Source of the DNA: Cyclobacteriaceae bacterium
Lineage (GTDB): Bacteria > Bacteroidota > Bacteroidia > Cytophagales > Cyclobacteriaceae
DNA: 64,000 nt
Reading direction: 5' to 3'
Assembly: GCA_020832305.1 (NCBI GenBank)
Contig: JAFIEV010000082.1
Location: forward strand, 186,001 to 250,000
The notes below the pieces were generated by a model. The model worked only from the letters and a program-made list of their open reading frames with translations. It was not told the DNA's origin and made no database searches. Position 1 is the first letter of the stretch. Every line of letters starts with the position of its first letter. Below are positions 45,805 to 56,200 of the stretch, piece by piece. Position numbers and translations under genes: made by a program.

Positions 45805-45877
45805 TGGAAGAAACCATGAGCTTTTTTTAAGAAAATACCAGGCAACTGGCCTGAAAATATAATTTAATTCAATCAAC

Positions 45878-46948
45878 ATGAACTTGAATATTGCTGTAAT
45901 ACCGGGTGATGGGATAGGCCCAGAGGTAACCGAACAGGCTTTAAAAGTAACCAAAGCCATAGCCTCAAAATTCGGACATGAACTTAATTATCTGAATGCC
46001 CTGATGGGCGCTTGCGCAATTGATGCCACCGGCAACCCTTACCCACCGGAAACCCACGAAATCTGCATGAATTCTCAGGCTGTTTTATTTGGCGCCATCG
46101 GCGATCCCAAGTACGACAACGACCCATCGGCAAAGGTAAGACCCGAACAAGGCCTGCTCGAAATGCGGCAAAAACTTGGTCTGTATGCCAATATCAGGCC
46201 TACCATCACCTTTAAGCCTTTGATTTCCAAATCTCCCCTCAAGGAAGAACTGGTAGATGGCGCTGATTTCGTCGCCATACGTGAACTAACCGGTGGTATT
46301 TATTTTGGTGAACCCAGAGGCCGGTCAGAAAACGGTGAAAAGGCCTTTGATACCTGCGTTTACACGAGGGAAGAAATTCATCGCATTGCCAAGCTGGCCT
46401 TCGAATATGCCCAGCGGCGGCGTAAAAAACTCACCGCTGTCGACAAAGCTAATATACTGGCAACCTCCAGGTTGTGGAGAGAAACCATCAAGGCTATGGC
46501 GCCTGACTATCCTGATGTGGAGCTTGAGTTTTTATTCGTAGATGCCGCTGCCATGCGGATCATTCAATGGCCCAAAGGTTTTGACGTTATCGTAACTGAA
46601 AACCTGTTTGGAGATATCCTTACCGACGAAGCCAGCGTAATTACAGGCTCCATGGGCATGTCGCCATCGGCCTCCATAGGATTGCATACTTCTGTATTTG
46701 AGCCTATACATGGCTCCTACCCGCAAGCTGCCGGAAAAAATATAGCCAACCCCTGCGCCACCATACTTTCGGCAGCCATGATGTTTGAATATGCCTTTAA
46801 ATTGCAGGATGAAGCAGCACTTATTAAAGAAGCAGTGGATCAATCCCTGGAAAACGGCATCGTAACAGAAGATATAGCCGGCAAAGACAAAGCATACTCC
46901 ACTTCTGAGGTAGGCGATTGGATCGTTAATTACATACAGAATAAGTAG
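45878..46948 (+). CDS. leuB: 3-isopropylmalate dehydrogenase
   Basis: A 356-residue NAD-dependent oxidative decarboxylase of the isocitrate/isopropylmalate dehydrogenase family. It has [19 protein letters not shown] at the N-terminus, [15 protein letters not shown] (substrate loop), TVDKANIL-type helix ([16 protein letters not shown]), [28 protein letters not shown] (metal Asp) and [19 protein letters not shown] (adenine loop). It serves leucine synthesis and, with citramalate-derived substrate, the route to 2-ketobutyrate. It is the last gene of the locus, 73 bp after cimA, with a terminator behind. Confidence 0.96.
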   Translation: MNLNIAVIPGDGIGPEVTEQALKVTKAIASKFGHELNYLNALMGACAIDATGNPYPPETHEICMNSQAVLFGAIGDPKYDNDPSAKVRPEQGLLEMRQKLGLYANIRPTITFKPLISKSPLKEELVDGADFVAIRELTGGIYFGEPRGRSENGEKAFDTCVYTREEIHRIAKLAFEYAQRRRKKLTAVDKANILATSRLWRETIKAMAPDYPDVELEFLFVDAAAMRIIQWPKGFDVIVTENLFGDILTDEASVITGSMGMSPSASIGLHTSVFEPIHGSYPQAAGKNIANPCATILSAAMMFEYAFKLQDEAALIKEAVDQSLENGIVTEDIAGKDKAYSTSEVGDWIVNYIQNK

Positions 46949-46958
46949 TAAATAAAAA

Positions 46959-46992
46959 CACCTCCCCGGGTTCATAAGAACCTAAGGAGGTG
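46959..46992. terminator. Terminator between leuB and the T9SS-cargo gene
   Basis: The outer stem CACCTCC/GGAGGTG encloses GGTTC/GAACC. On the minus strand a T tract (TTTTTATTT) follows, so it serves mainly the gene ending at 47018; leuB converges on it from the other side. Confidence 0.78.
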
Positions 46993-47017
46993 TACCCCTC
47001 TATTCAACTACTCATTT

Positions 47018-48232
47018 TTATCTTTTCACCACCCGATAGGGTTTGGTTTGCTCTCCATTTTGTGCCAGATACACCAGATAGGTATCTGTAGGTAGTCTGT
47101 GGCCATCTTTGAATATTACCTCATTTTCACCGGCGTAGGCCAGGATCGTTTCTGAGTAAACCCTGTCACCCCTGGAATTGAGGATGGTCAGCTCCGTTTG
47201 CCCTTCTGATTCTGTGAAGAAACTCAGGGTAAGCTGATCCTGAAATGGATTGGGATAACCTTTCGATATTTTAATCGACATCTCGCCCTGCAATCCATTA
47301 TGCATCACCGTAACCAAGGGAAAACTTTCACTTGTTCCATCATAATCAGTCTGTGTAAGTCGGTAATACGAGGTGCCGCTGTATGGTCTGGTATCCGTAA
47401 AATCGTAATTCAATTGCACCTTGCTGTTGCCGGCACCTGAAATTGTGGAAACTTTTTCATAATTCCTGCCATCGCGGGTACGCTCCAGGGTAAAGAAATC
47501 ATTGTTGATTTCAGCAGCTGTCGCCCAACGGAGTTGTACCCCTCGCTGTGTGCTTTCGGCTGTGAAATGAAGCAGTTCGATGGGGAGAATGAAATTCTGG
47601 TCGCGATAATTATCAACTTTTAGAGCTAATGCTGGTGGCATATCTGTGAGCGGTTTCTTACCACTGTTTTTCAATATATTTTTGTCATCATCTGCTGAAT
47701 ATATATCGCTATTATTCGTAATTGTGGTTTGATTGGTGTTACCAAAAGAAACATTTCCTTCCAAAACAACTGTACCTCCATTATTGACCGTCAAATGGTT
47801 TGAGGCTGAGTAATTTCCATAAACGAGTAATAAGCCCCCTTCCTGAATCTGAATATTAGTATGATTGCCTACACTTAAATTACCATAAAATATCAAAGTT
47901 CCCTTAATAACAATATTCAAATGATTTGAAAAATTTGCATTATTAGTAAACATAATAATGTTTCCACTTTCAATTGTCACAGAATTATTATTTCCTGAAA
48001 ATGAAGGTACCTGCCCACCTTGCCATGTTGCATTTTCATTCCAATATCCGGTCTTAGCTGAACTAAAATTATTATTCGCCAAAGCATCCTCCGATTTCAG
48101 CATATTTACACCAAACATTATGGCAAAGACAACTGCACCTGCTATGGTAATACCGGCAGCACCATACACCAGCATCATACTTGTACTGAGCTTTGTACTC
48201 GTTCTGGGATTTAATCTCATTCTCGTGCTCAT
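47018..48232 (-). CDS. Secreted protein with T9SS type A C-terminal sorting domain
   Basis: A 404-residue exported protein. The N-terminus carries an unusually long basic region (residues 1-18, four Arg/Lys) before a hydrophobic segment (MMLVYGAAGITIAGAVVFAIMFGV), perhaps cleaved after SEDALA. Residues about 60-190 are short glycine/asparagine-rich beta strands in a repeating pattern (KGTLIFYGNLSVGNH, EGGLLLVYGNYSASNH, GGTVVLEGNVSFGN), suggesting a right-handed beta-helix. About 230-310 is a linker-like Ig domain, and the last 80 residues are a type IX sorting signal (ISKGYPNPFQDQLTLSF ... YRVVKR). It is probably displayed at or released from the cell surface. No enzymatic motif; function unknown. 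Confidence 0.85.
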   Translation of the reverse strand: MSTRMRLNPRTSTKLSTSMMLVYGAAGITIAGAVVFAIMFGVNMLKSEDALANNNFSSAKTGYWNENATWQGGQVPSFSGNNNSVTIESGNIIMFTNNANFSNHLNIVIKGTLIFYGNLSVGNHTNIQIQEGGLLLVYGNYSASNHLTVNNGGTVVLEGNVSFGNTNQTTITNNSDIYSADDDKNILKNSGKKPLTDMPPALALKVDNYRDQNFILPIELLHFTAESTQRGVQLRWATAAEINNDFFTLERTRDGRNYEKVSTISGAGNSKVQLNYDFTDTRPYSGTSYYRLTQTDYDGTSESFPLVTVMHNGLQGEMSIKISKGYPNPFQDQLTLSFFTESEGQTELTILNSRGDRVYSETILAYAGENEVIFKDGHRLPTDTYLVYLAQNGEQTKPYRVVKR

Positions 48233-48294
48233 TTATATCCTCAATTTATATCCTTCCCTCCGATGTTTGCCAAAAATGATCTCACACCGGGAAA

Positions 48295-48302
48295 CAAAGG
48301 TA
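48295..48302 (-). promoter_or_regulatory. Candidate -7 box for the T9SS-cargo gene
   Basis: TACCTTTG on the minus strand, an exact TAnnTTTG match, 62 bp upstream of the ATG at 48232. No good -33 TTTG is found at the right distance. Confidence 0.42.
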
Positions 48303-48475
48303 GAATCCATTCATGTAAATATAATTTAAATTTACCTTGGAATCTTACAATTGTTGGCTTTGTTTGTTAAGTGAATTAAATTGAATTTATTCATCACATA
48401 AGCGCAGAAAAATGGTATGTAAATCCTCTTTTACAGTAATTTTAAAGATAATTCGAAGCTTTTAAACACACAAAT

Positions 48476-50041
48476 ATGCATTTTTCATACATTTTCATGC
48501 TTCTGACACTGAATTTTTATTCTCCTTTTGTGATAGCTCAGGACAAAGCCAAAGGAATAATATACTCCGATAACAACGGTAATGGCCACCGGGATAGAGG
48601 AGAAAGGGGACTTCCCGGTGTTCTTGTCTCTAACGGATCAATGGTAGTCAAGACCGATAAGCAAGGCAAATGGGAACTTCCATATGATGATGATACGGGC
48701 TTTTTCGTCATAAAACCTCATGGATACGTACTTCCATTAAATGAATTCGGCAGCCCGGCACATTATTATCTGCACAAACCCAATGGCTCCCCAGAATTAC
48801 AAGTTCCCGGAGTTGAACCCACAGGGCCATTGCCGGCTTCTATAGATTTTGGCCTTATTCCACAGGCACAGTCCGATACTTTCAGCATGCTGGTATTCAG
48901 CGATCCCCAGGCCAGGGGCTTGAAAGAAGTAAATTATATCAGTCATGATGTAGTAGAAGAATGTTTTGGTACCGAAGCTGTATTCGGCATAACCCTGGGT
49001 GACATCGTTGCCGATGATCCCAATCTTTTTGAGGAGGTCAGCAGGAGCACTGCCCAGATTGGCATTCCCTGGTACTATGCTTTTGGCAACCATGACAATA
49101 ACCGGGATGCGATAGAAATGGAGCACAATGACGAAACATTCGAAAGGTTTTTTGGCCCCTCCTCTTATGCTTTTGAATATGGCAAAGTGTCATTTATTGT
49201 GCTACGGGATATTATGTTTTATGAAACCGGTAAGTATAAATCGGAATATACACCTGCGCAGTTGGAGTTTGTTAAAAATTATCTGAATCATATACCTGAA
49301 GATCGACTTATTGTGATTATGCAGCATGCACCTATAATGATTACCCGTAATCACAGAAGACTGTTTGAAATAATTGATCAAAGGCCTCATACTTTTTCAA
49401 TAGCCGGCCATACCCATAGAATGGCCCATGCCTTTTTTGGCAAGGAACAACATTGGCAGGGCGTTCAACCTCATCATCACTTTGTAACGGCCACCGTGAG
49501 TGGGAGCTGGTGGTGCGGATTGAAAGACGAACTAGGCATACCGCATGCCACCATGAACGATGGCGCACCTAATGGCTATTCTATACTGCATTTTACCGGA
49601 AATCAATACAAAATTCAATTTAAGGCAGCGAGACGACCTGCTGATTATCAGATGAATATATTTCTCGATGATGATATTGCTCAAGCGTCACTGGATACTA
49701 CTCAAGTGCTTGTGAATGTCTTTGCAGGATCTTCTCGCTCCAGGATAGAATATCGGATTAAAGGACATAGTGATTGGATGAACATGGATTACGAACCTGG
49801 CCGAGATCCGGGAAATATGAAAATGCACCTTTTAAGTCCGTACCTTGATATAGAAAAAGACGGGGTAAAACTCGATGCCATTTTTGGCTGGAAAATGGAT
49901 TATCCCTCGGTATCTACGCATATATGGAAAGCTACATTGCCGGTGCATCTGGATATGGGAACTTATACCCTGGAAGTTAGAAGCTACGATATGTTCGAAC
50001 AGCAATTTTATGGAAGGCGGATATTCAGGGTTCGTAAGTAA
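48476..50041 (+). CDS. Exported calcineurin-like metallophosphoesterase
   Basis: A 521-residue secreted phosphoesterase with a signal peptide ending VIAQ. Residues about 25-120 are a beta-sandwich N-terminal domain (GIIYSDNNGNGHRDRGERGLPGVLVSNG, a collagen-binding/SdrD-like fold). The metallophosphoesterase core (about 135-350) has metal motifs FSDPQ, LGDIVADD, FGNHDNN, MQHAP and AGHTH. A C-terminal beta domain closes the protein. This three-part layout (MetallophosN-Metallophos-MetallophosC) is common in Bacteroidota. The substrate is unknown; a periplasmic or surface phosphodiester is likely. Its 243-bp upstream gap is shared with the divergent T9SS gene. Confidence 0.9.
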   Translation: MHFSYIFMLLTLNFYSPFVIAQDKAKGIIYSDNNGNGHRDRGERGLPGVLVSNGSMVVKTDKQGKWELPYDDDTGFFVIKPHGYVLPLNEFGSPAHYYLHKPNGSPELQVPGVEPTGPLPASIDFGLIPQAQSDTFSMLVFSDPQARGLKEVNYISHDVVEECFGTEAVFGITLGDIVADDPNLFEEVSRSTAQIGIPWYYAFGNHDNNRDAIEMEHNDETFERFFGPSSYAFEYGKVSFIVLRDIMFYETGKYKSEYTPAQLEFVKNYLNHIPEDRLIVIMQHAPIMITRNHRRLFEIIDQRPHTFSIAGHTHRMAHAFFGKEQHWQGVQPHHHFVTATVSGSWWCGLKDELGIPHATMNDGAPNGYSILHFTGNQYKIQFKAARRPADYQMNIFLDDDIAQASLDTTQVLVNVFAGSSRSRIEYRIKGHSDWMNMDYEPGRDPGNMKMHLLSPYLDIEKDGVKLDAIFGWKMDYPSVSTHIWKATLPVHLDMGTYTLEVRSYDMFEQQFYGRRIFRVRK

Positions 50042-50236
50042 ACTGAATAGATCCTTTTATGAGCTAAACACTTATTTTGTACATACTTTTCTACCAATTC
50101 AGATGGAAAACCTTTGCATGTACTAAATTGTATAAAATGTTTAAAAACATTTTAACACCTTTTTATAAGTTCGTATTCCCTTTATTACCAACATTTAAGA
50201 TTTTCAAACATTGTATTTGCATTTTGTAAAATAAGT

Positions 50237-52426
50237 ATGTTAAGGCTAATTGTTGTTACTATTTGCATATTCAGTTTCTCCCATCGAATTATCGCCGGGG
50301 AACACTATACGGAGGAAGATTTTTTTAATGCCCTTAAATTGCAAAAGTATAGCCAGAAAGAAAGGGATTTTTTTCCTCAATATGCCCAAAATGTACTGGT
50401 ACAAAATCCACTGGAAAGCATAGCGCTTGTGTATGATCTGTTTCAAAAAGGCATAAAAATGCAGAGTGATTCGCTTATTGGCGATTGTCATCTGATCCTT
50501 GGCATGCTGTATCATAGAATGGGTATAATTGATAAATCGCTTGAGAGCTACCTCTTTGCCCAGCAATATTATAATAAGATTGGTGACTACATGGCTTTTG
50601 CATGGACGCAGATCAATATTGGCAATATTTACTACTCTCAAAACAATTTCACGCAGGCATTGAATTTATACTATAAAAGCATTGAATCATTTCGTAAACC
50701 CGGTGTTGAGGAAAATGATATTCGATTTGGACTCGCGGTAGCCTACAACAATATTGCCCTCTGCCATCGTTCAGTCAATAACCCCAAAAAGGCCATCAAA
50801 TACCATGAGTTGGCCTTGAAATTGAGAGAAGAAATGCAATATAGAATTGGCATAGCACACAATATGGGTTACATTGGACATTGTTATTCTATGCTTGATC
50901 AATATGAAACAGCATGGAAATATTATCTAAAAGCTACATTGCTTTTAAAAGACACAACCGGATACAGCCCCTCAGACAAAAAATTATCTATCTCTTTTTT
51001 AGGTGAAACTTATGGAAGGATGGCACTTCACAAAACCCGGAAAACTGAGTTCAGTCTGGCTGAAATTTATTATGACTCTGCCATATCTATTTATGAAAAG
51101 CTTGGGAAAAATATTGAAATTATTGAGGCCTATTTAGACCTTGCAGATCTTTATACAGCCATAAATTCCCCAAATAAAGCACTTAGCATCGCAGAAAAAG
51201 CGCTTTGTATCGCAGATGAAAAGGAGTATTTAAATGATAAACAAAACATTTATAAAAAACTGATGGATCTACATACAAAGCGAAACGATTTTGAAAAAGC
51301 TTTGGAATATTCCATCAAGCAACACGAGCTCGACTCACTTATGTTCAGTAACTACATCGACATTGCCTTAAAAAGTACTGAAAATGTCGTGCTTCTCCAA
51401 AATCAAACCAGTGAATTAAAAGATTTAAAACAAAAGGAACTCATTCACGCCCTGGGCAATTCAAGAAAAAACACGATTATTTTCTTTTTAGTTTTAGTGA
51501 GTATTATGGCTATATCACTTTTTGTAGCTATTTCTTATTTTTTCAATCTCAAGCGCAGAAGCCATAATGAAATCTCAGTTTCAAATCGTAAGCTTTTATT
51601 CGCCAATGAAAAATTAAAATCGTCTGAAAAAAAATTGGCATATGCCAACGATCAGCTTGAAAGGCAAAATAGAAATTTGGTTCTATCCGAAATCAGACTC
51701 ACAGAACTCAACGATACCAAAGATAAGTTTTTCAGTATTATTGCTCATGATTTAAAAGGCCCGATTTCATCGCTTTCGGCGGGATTAGATATGTTGAGCA
51801 CTCAATATGAACGATTTTCAGATAAAGCCAAAGCCGATTTTCTGTTAAAACTAAAAAATTCAGCTTCAAGCCTGCATGACTTGCTCGAGAACCTCCTTAC
51901 CTGGGCAAGGACTCAAAAAGGTGAAATTAATTTTAAACCTCAAAACTTTAGTATAGGCCATTTGATTCAATACAATTTCAATGTATTAAATATGCCTGCT
52001 AGCCGCAAAGAGCTAAGCCTTGAAACAGATTTACCTGAAGATTTTCAGATAAAGGTTGATGAAAATATGTTTAACACGATCATCAGAAATCTTCTTGCAA
52101 ATGCAATTAAATTTAGCGCTCCGGGTAATAAAATAATCCTTGGGGCCTTCAAGAGAAACAATTTCTGCGAGATATATGTAAAGGACTTTGGCACTGGCAT
52201 TCCGGAGGAGATTAAAGATAAAATTTTCTCCTTAAACCAGAATGTCTCTATCCCTGGAACTCATGGAGAAAAAGGTACGGGTTTGGGCCTGGTTTTATGC
52301 AGAGAATTTGTAGAAAAACATGGTGGTCAGCTAAAAGTAGAAAGTGAATTGGGCAAAGGCACCAAATTTACGATTAGACTGCCCGAACGAATTCTTGTAA
52401 AAAAAGCGATTTTCAATGCGGATTAA
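50237..52426 (+). CDS. TPR-containing sensor histidine kinase
   Basis: A 729-residue membrane kinase. Order: signal peptide (residues 1-20), about seven tetratricopeptide repeats facing the periplasm (about 70-380, e.g. AYNNIALCHRSVNNPKKAIKYHELAL), one transmembrane helix (TIIFFLVLVSIMAISLFVAISYFF, about 415-438) and a coiled coil (about 445-495). The kinase follows: H box FFSIIAHDLKGPISSL with the phospho-His at about 503, N box LLANAIKFSAPGN, G1 VKDFGTGIPEE and G2 GEKGTGLGLVLC. No receiver or response regulator is adjacent, so its partner is elsewhere. The start is the ATG at 50237; no promoter box is clear. Confidence 0.9.
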   Translation: MLRLIVVTICIFSFSHRIIAGEHYTEEDFFNALKLQKYSQKERDFFPQYAQNVLVQNPLESIALVYDLFQKGIKMQSDSLIGDCHLILGMLYHRMGIIDKSLESYLFAQQYYNKIGDYMAFAWTQINIGNIYYSQNNFTQALNLYYKSIESFRKPGVEENDIRFGLAVAYNNIALCHRSVNNPKKAIKYHELALKLREEMQYRIGIAHNMGYIGHCYSMLDQYETAWKYYLKATLLLKDTTGYSPSDKKLSISFLGETYGRMALHKTRKTEFSLAEIYYDSAISIYEKLGKNIEIIEAYLDLADLYTAINSPNKALSIAEKALCIADEKEYLNDKQNIYKKLMDLHTKRNDFEKALEYSIKQHELDSLMFSNYIDIALKSTENVVLLQNQTSELKDLKQKELIHALGNSRKNTIIFFLVLVSIMAISLFVAISYFFNLKRRSHNEISVSNRKLLFANEKLKSSEKKLAYANDQLERQNRNLVLSEIRLTELNDTKDKFFSIIAHDLKGPISSLSAGLDMLSTQYERFSDKAKADFLLKLKNSASSLHDLLENLLTWARTQKGEINFKPQNFSIGHLIQYNFNVLNMPASRKELSLETDLPEDFQIKVDENMFNTIIRNLLANAIKFSAPGNKIILGAFKRNNFCEIYVKDFGTGIPEEIKDKIFSLNQNVSIPGTHGEKGTGLGLVLCREFVEKHGGQLKVESELGKGTKFTIRLPERILVKKAIFNAD

Positions 52427-52434
52427 TTAAAAAA

Positions 52435-52460
52435 CCAGACCAATAATACCATTGGCCTGG
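52435..52460. terminator. Convergent terminator between the histidine kinase and lipoprotein genes
   Basis: A ten-position stem CCAGACCAAT / ATTGGCCTGG with one mismatch (A-C on the plus strand, a G-U pair on the minus) and a 6-nt loop. The minus strand runs into TTTTTT, so it mainly ends the lipoprotein gene. Confidence 0.75.
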
Positions 52461-52492
52461 CCTGAAATAGATTGTGGTTTAATATTATCGGC

Positions 52493-53092
52493 TTAATGAC
52501 AGGTAACGTTTGGATTATAAGGAGCAAACATCCCTGATGGGTTATTTTTCCATACCCATACATGCAGCTGATAATGCGGAAATGGAGGACCTCCCTTAGC
52601 ATTAACAGGAACCATCTCGCCTTCCTCATTTTCAACAAAAATGATCTCCCTGTGATCATCAAAAGCAACAGTTCCCAACATTGGGGGTTCTGTATTTACA
52701 GCGTCCCATGCAGGAGCAACTATCAGGTATTCTATCGCCACGAGGCGCATTCTGCCATTTCTTTCCTTTTCATAAACCAGAACTTCAGGCTCCAGGGGAT
52801 TCAATACGCCATCTATCCTGATCGTATCTATATAGTGATATCCCATGGCTCCCAATCCGTCTGCAGATTTTACACAAGGGCTACCCTGGATAAATCCATC
52901 CTGCAAGGCTTTTTCAATACGCTGATATTTTGCCGTTGCGCTTCGAATATTGGCCAAAAGTTTATTTTGCTCAGGGCTACGCCAGTCCAAAACAGCATTA
53001 TGATCGCCGTGTAAGTTAAAATCGTCTTCATCCTGGCTGCATGCCGCCATAAATAATATGGCTGCAAACATCAATAGGTTTCTTGTTTTCAT
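52493..53092 (-). CDS. Uncharacterised lipoprotein
   Basis: A 199-residue protein with a classic lipoprotein signal (LLMFAAILFMAACSQDEDD, Cys at 18) and an acidic start of the mature chain, typical of surface-exposed Bacteroidota lipoproteins. The body has conserved-looking segments MGYHYIDTIRIDGVLNPLEPEVLVYE, LVAIEYLIVAPAWD and the C-terminal HVWVWKNNPSGMFAPYNPNVTCH, with two further Cys that could form a disulfide. I recognise this as a recurring hypothetical family but know no function. It is a single-gene unit convergent with the kinase. Confidence 0.78.
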   Translation of the reverse strand: MKTRNLLMFAAILFMAACSQDEDDFNLHGDHNAVLDWRSPEQNKLLANIRSATAKYQRIEKALQDGFIQGSPCVKSADGLGAMGYHYIDTIRIDGVLNPLEPEVLVYEKERNGRMRLVAIEYLIVAPAWDAVNTEPPMLGTVAFDDHREIIFVENEEGEMVPVNAKGGPPFPHYQLHVWVWKNNPSGMFAPYNPNVTCH

Positions 53093-53214
53093 TGGTTTTG
53101 TTGTTTAATAGTTTACACTTCCCCCTAAGCTTTCAGCGGATCAGACTGATTGAGACCATGGCCATTATTTAATTTGAAACAGGGGTAAAATCAGGTTTCA
53201 CAACAATAATCCTG

Positions 53215-53250
53215 AAAACAAAAAATACTTTTATCATCCTTTTGGGTGAT
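53215..53250 (-). terminator. Probable terminator after treY-malQ
   Basis: On the minus strand, ATCACCC-AAAA-GGATGAT (53233-53250, one mismatch) is followed by an AAAAGTATTTTTTGTTTT tract. It lies 20 bp beyond the stop of the fusion gene. Confidence 0.6.
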
Positions 53251-53270
53251 TTTATCTGCATTTGAGAATT

Positions 53271-56200
53271 TCAGTGCCGATCGTAAAGTTTACAAAGCTC
53301 AAGCAACCATGTTTCTATTGTGCTATCTATCATATTATCCTGCATTCTCCACATCCAGTTATCTGTTGTAGTAGCAGGCGTATTCATACGAGCCCTTTCA
53401 TCCAGGCCGAGAAGGTCCTGTACCGGTACAATAGCTGTGCTGGATACAGAAGCATAAATCATGCGGGTAAAAACTTTATGCACATTTCTTTTTCTCACAT
53501 TTTCATTTGCATACAAGCGCAATCTTCTGCGCGTCTCTATATCTGCATCCTTTCTGTACCAACCTACTGAAGTATTATTATCGTGGGTACCTGTATAGGC
53601 AAAGGTATCCTTAGTATAATTATGTGGAATATTTTCAGATTTTGGCATATTTTCACCGAAAGCAAATTGAATAACTTTCATACCATGCATTCCGGTGGCC
53701 TTTCTCAGTTGATGCACTTTTTCATCTATATCACCTAGGTCTTCAGCAATGAGGGGAATCCGGCCCATTTTCTTCTTCAGCGTTTTAAAAAAGTCAATTC
53801 CTGGCCCTGTTTTCCACATTCCATTTTTAGCCGTTGGTTCTCCGGCTGGTACAGACCAATACTCAGAGAAAGCCCTGAAATGATCAAGGCGCACCAGATC
53901 AAACCATTCAACATTTTTGGCTATCCGATTGATCCACCATTGGTAATCATTTTCTTTCAGAACCTTCCAGTTATACACCGGCATGCCCCAAAGCTGACCA
54001 TTTTCATTGAAATAATCTGGCGGAACTCCGGCTACCTCTGAAGCTTTACCCTGATGATCTAAACTAAAAATATTTGAATGTGACCAGACATCGACCGAAT
54101 CATAACTAACATAAAATGGTATGTCACCAAACAATGAAATACCCAGAGTATTGCAATAGCTTTTAAGTTGCTTCCATTGTTCAAAAAAGATAAATTGATA
54201 CCATTTTATTTCGCGAAGCTTATCACTATTGTCTTTTGAAACCTGCCTGAGGGATTCAGGATTTCGCAAAGAAAAATCATTTTTCCATGTGTACCAGGGT
54301 GAACCATGATGTATATCACGCAAACAAACAAATAGTGCATAATCATGCAGCCAACCCTGTTCCCGCTCACAAAAATCCTGGAATGCCTCTACTTGCATAG
54401 GGCTGGCAACATTCTGAAAAGTCAAATATGCCTGCTGCAGCATATCCATTTTCCTTTGTGCCACCAAAGAAAAATCAATTTTTTCCCGGTTTTCAATTTG
54501 ATAGTTTATCAACGCATTTTCTTTTAACCAGCCATCCTTCACCAATATGTCAGGACTGATAAGCAATGCATTTCCGGCAAAAGCAGAGGCAGATTCATAA
54601 GGGCAGAAGTAACCTTCAGCGTGTATAGGGTTTAGGGGAAGCACCTGCCAAATGCTTTGACCGCTTCTTTTTAAAAATTCAGCGAAAGCCATGGCTTCGG
54701 GTCCCATGTCACCAATACCATAGGGCCCGGATAATGAAGTTAGATGCATAAGTACACCCGCCCGCCTTTCTGAAGGTTGATGTGTACCCTGCAAAACCAT
54801 GCAAGGAAAGGATTTACTAATTTCATTGACACCTATTTCAAAACCGTTTTTTAATGATACACAAGACTGACCAGCCGGGGTTGTCCAGGTATTAGGCGCA
54901 TGACCAGGCAGCATAATGCGGGTATCTTTCCAGTCAAAATCAGTGAATAGCTTTTCATCAAAACCAAACGCTTTGGCAAGATTTAGGGGCACTGCTACCA
55001 GAACCCATTTATTTTTAAAATTCCGTGCATAAGCGAGAATATGTTTCCTGTATTTGCCTCGTACTTCCAGTGGTATATATTGACCTTTTTCAAAAAGTTC
55101 GATCTCTTGTTTTCTATACTGAAGCAGTTGTTGTGTAAACCATAATTTAATTTTTCCATTGTAGCGATTTTGCCAGAGGTCAGGAAGTACATCTTTTGTA
55201 TCTTGTTGTGCCAAGGCTTTTAGCCAGTTCCATCGCAATTCGTAATCAACTTTTTGGCGATTATCTGGATCGACCAAAGTCAAATCCCAAAGTTCGGTTC
55301 CCTGGTAAATGTCGGGAATACCGGGAGCTGTGCATTTCAAACATAATTGCGCCAGGGAGTTAACGATGCCATAATCTGCAAGAATAGTATGGAAAGACGA
55401 AAAGGAAGCCCAAAATTCACTGCTTTTATCGAGAATTTTTTCGATAAAAATCAATACGCCGTTTTCGTATTCCTGATTAGGCTCATTCCAGCTGCTGTGA
55501 ATTTTAGCCTCACGTAAGGCTTTCGAAAAATACATTTTAAGCCGCTCAACCACATCACCATCATCGGTGCCTGGCATTGGATACATACCTGCAAGGGTAG
55601 AATATATAAAGTACTCATCATTTGCATCAGGTATACCCTCAGGTTTTAAAGGAGCATTTATTTGCTGCCAGCGTTTTACTTGTTCGAACCAAATCTCAGG
55701 TATATCGGTTAGCACATTTAAACGGGCCCTCACATCTTCACCTCTTTTAGTATCGTGTGTCGAACTGGCGTTGAGGGCCAGTGGGTGCTTTTTCATTCTA
55801 TCAAACATTCGATCATGCCAGCCTTCAATACCAAGACCAAATACTTCCATTGAATCTCCGACCTCGTTGTGGCCAATAAAACGATTGTAGCGGTACATAA
55901 GGGTATCTTCCACGCCTTTGGCCATAAGGGGGCCACAAAGCTGCATCATCTTTTTGAAAAAATGTGAAACCGGGTTTCTGTAGTTTTCGTCGTGGGATTC
56001 CGGCCAATTCACAAGTGCATTTCGCAGCAATGAAAGTCCGTTTTCAGGCAAATTTGAATCTGCGTTAATCTGATCAAAAATTTTTACCAACTCAATTTGT
56101 TCTTTTTCTGGAAGGGGCATGGTATTTCCGTAAAACCTGTATACGGGAAAGGCAACCAATAAAGCTGCTATAGCCTGCCGCAATTCATCTTCCTGTAATT

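Noticed and set aside
45805-45877. Short hairpin CAGGC/GCCTG before leuB as a terminator
   Set aside because: Stem is only 5 bp and no T tract follows in the transcription direction.
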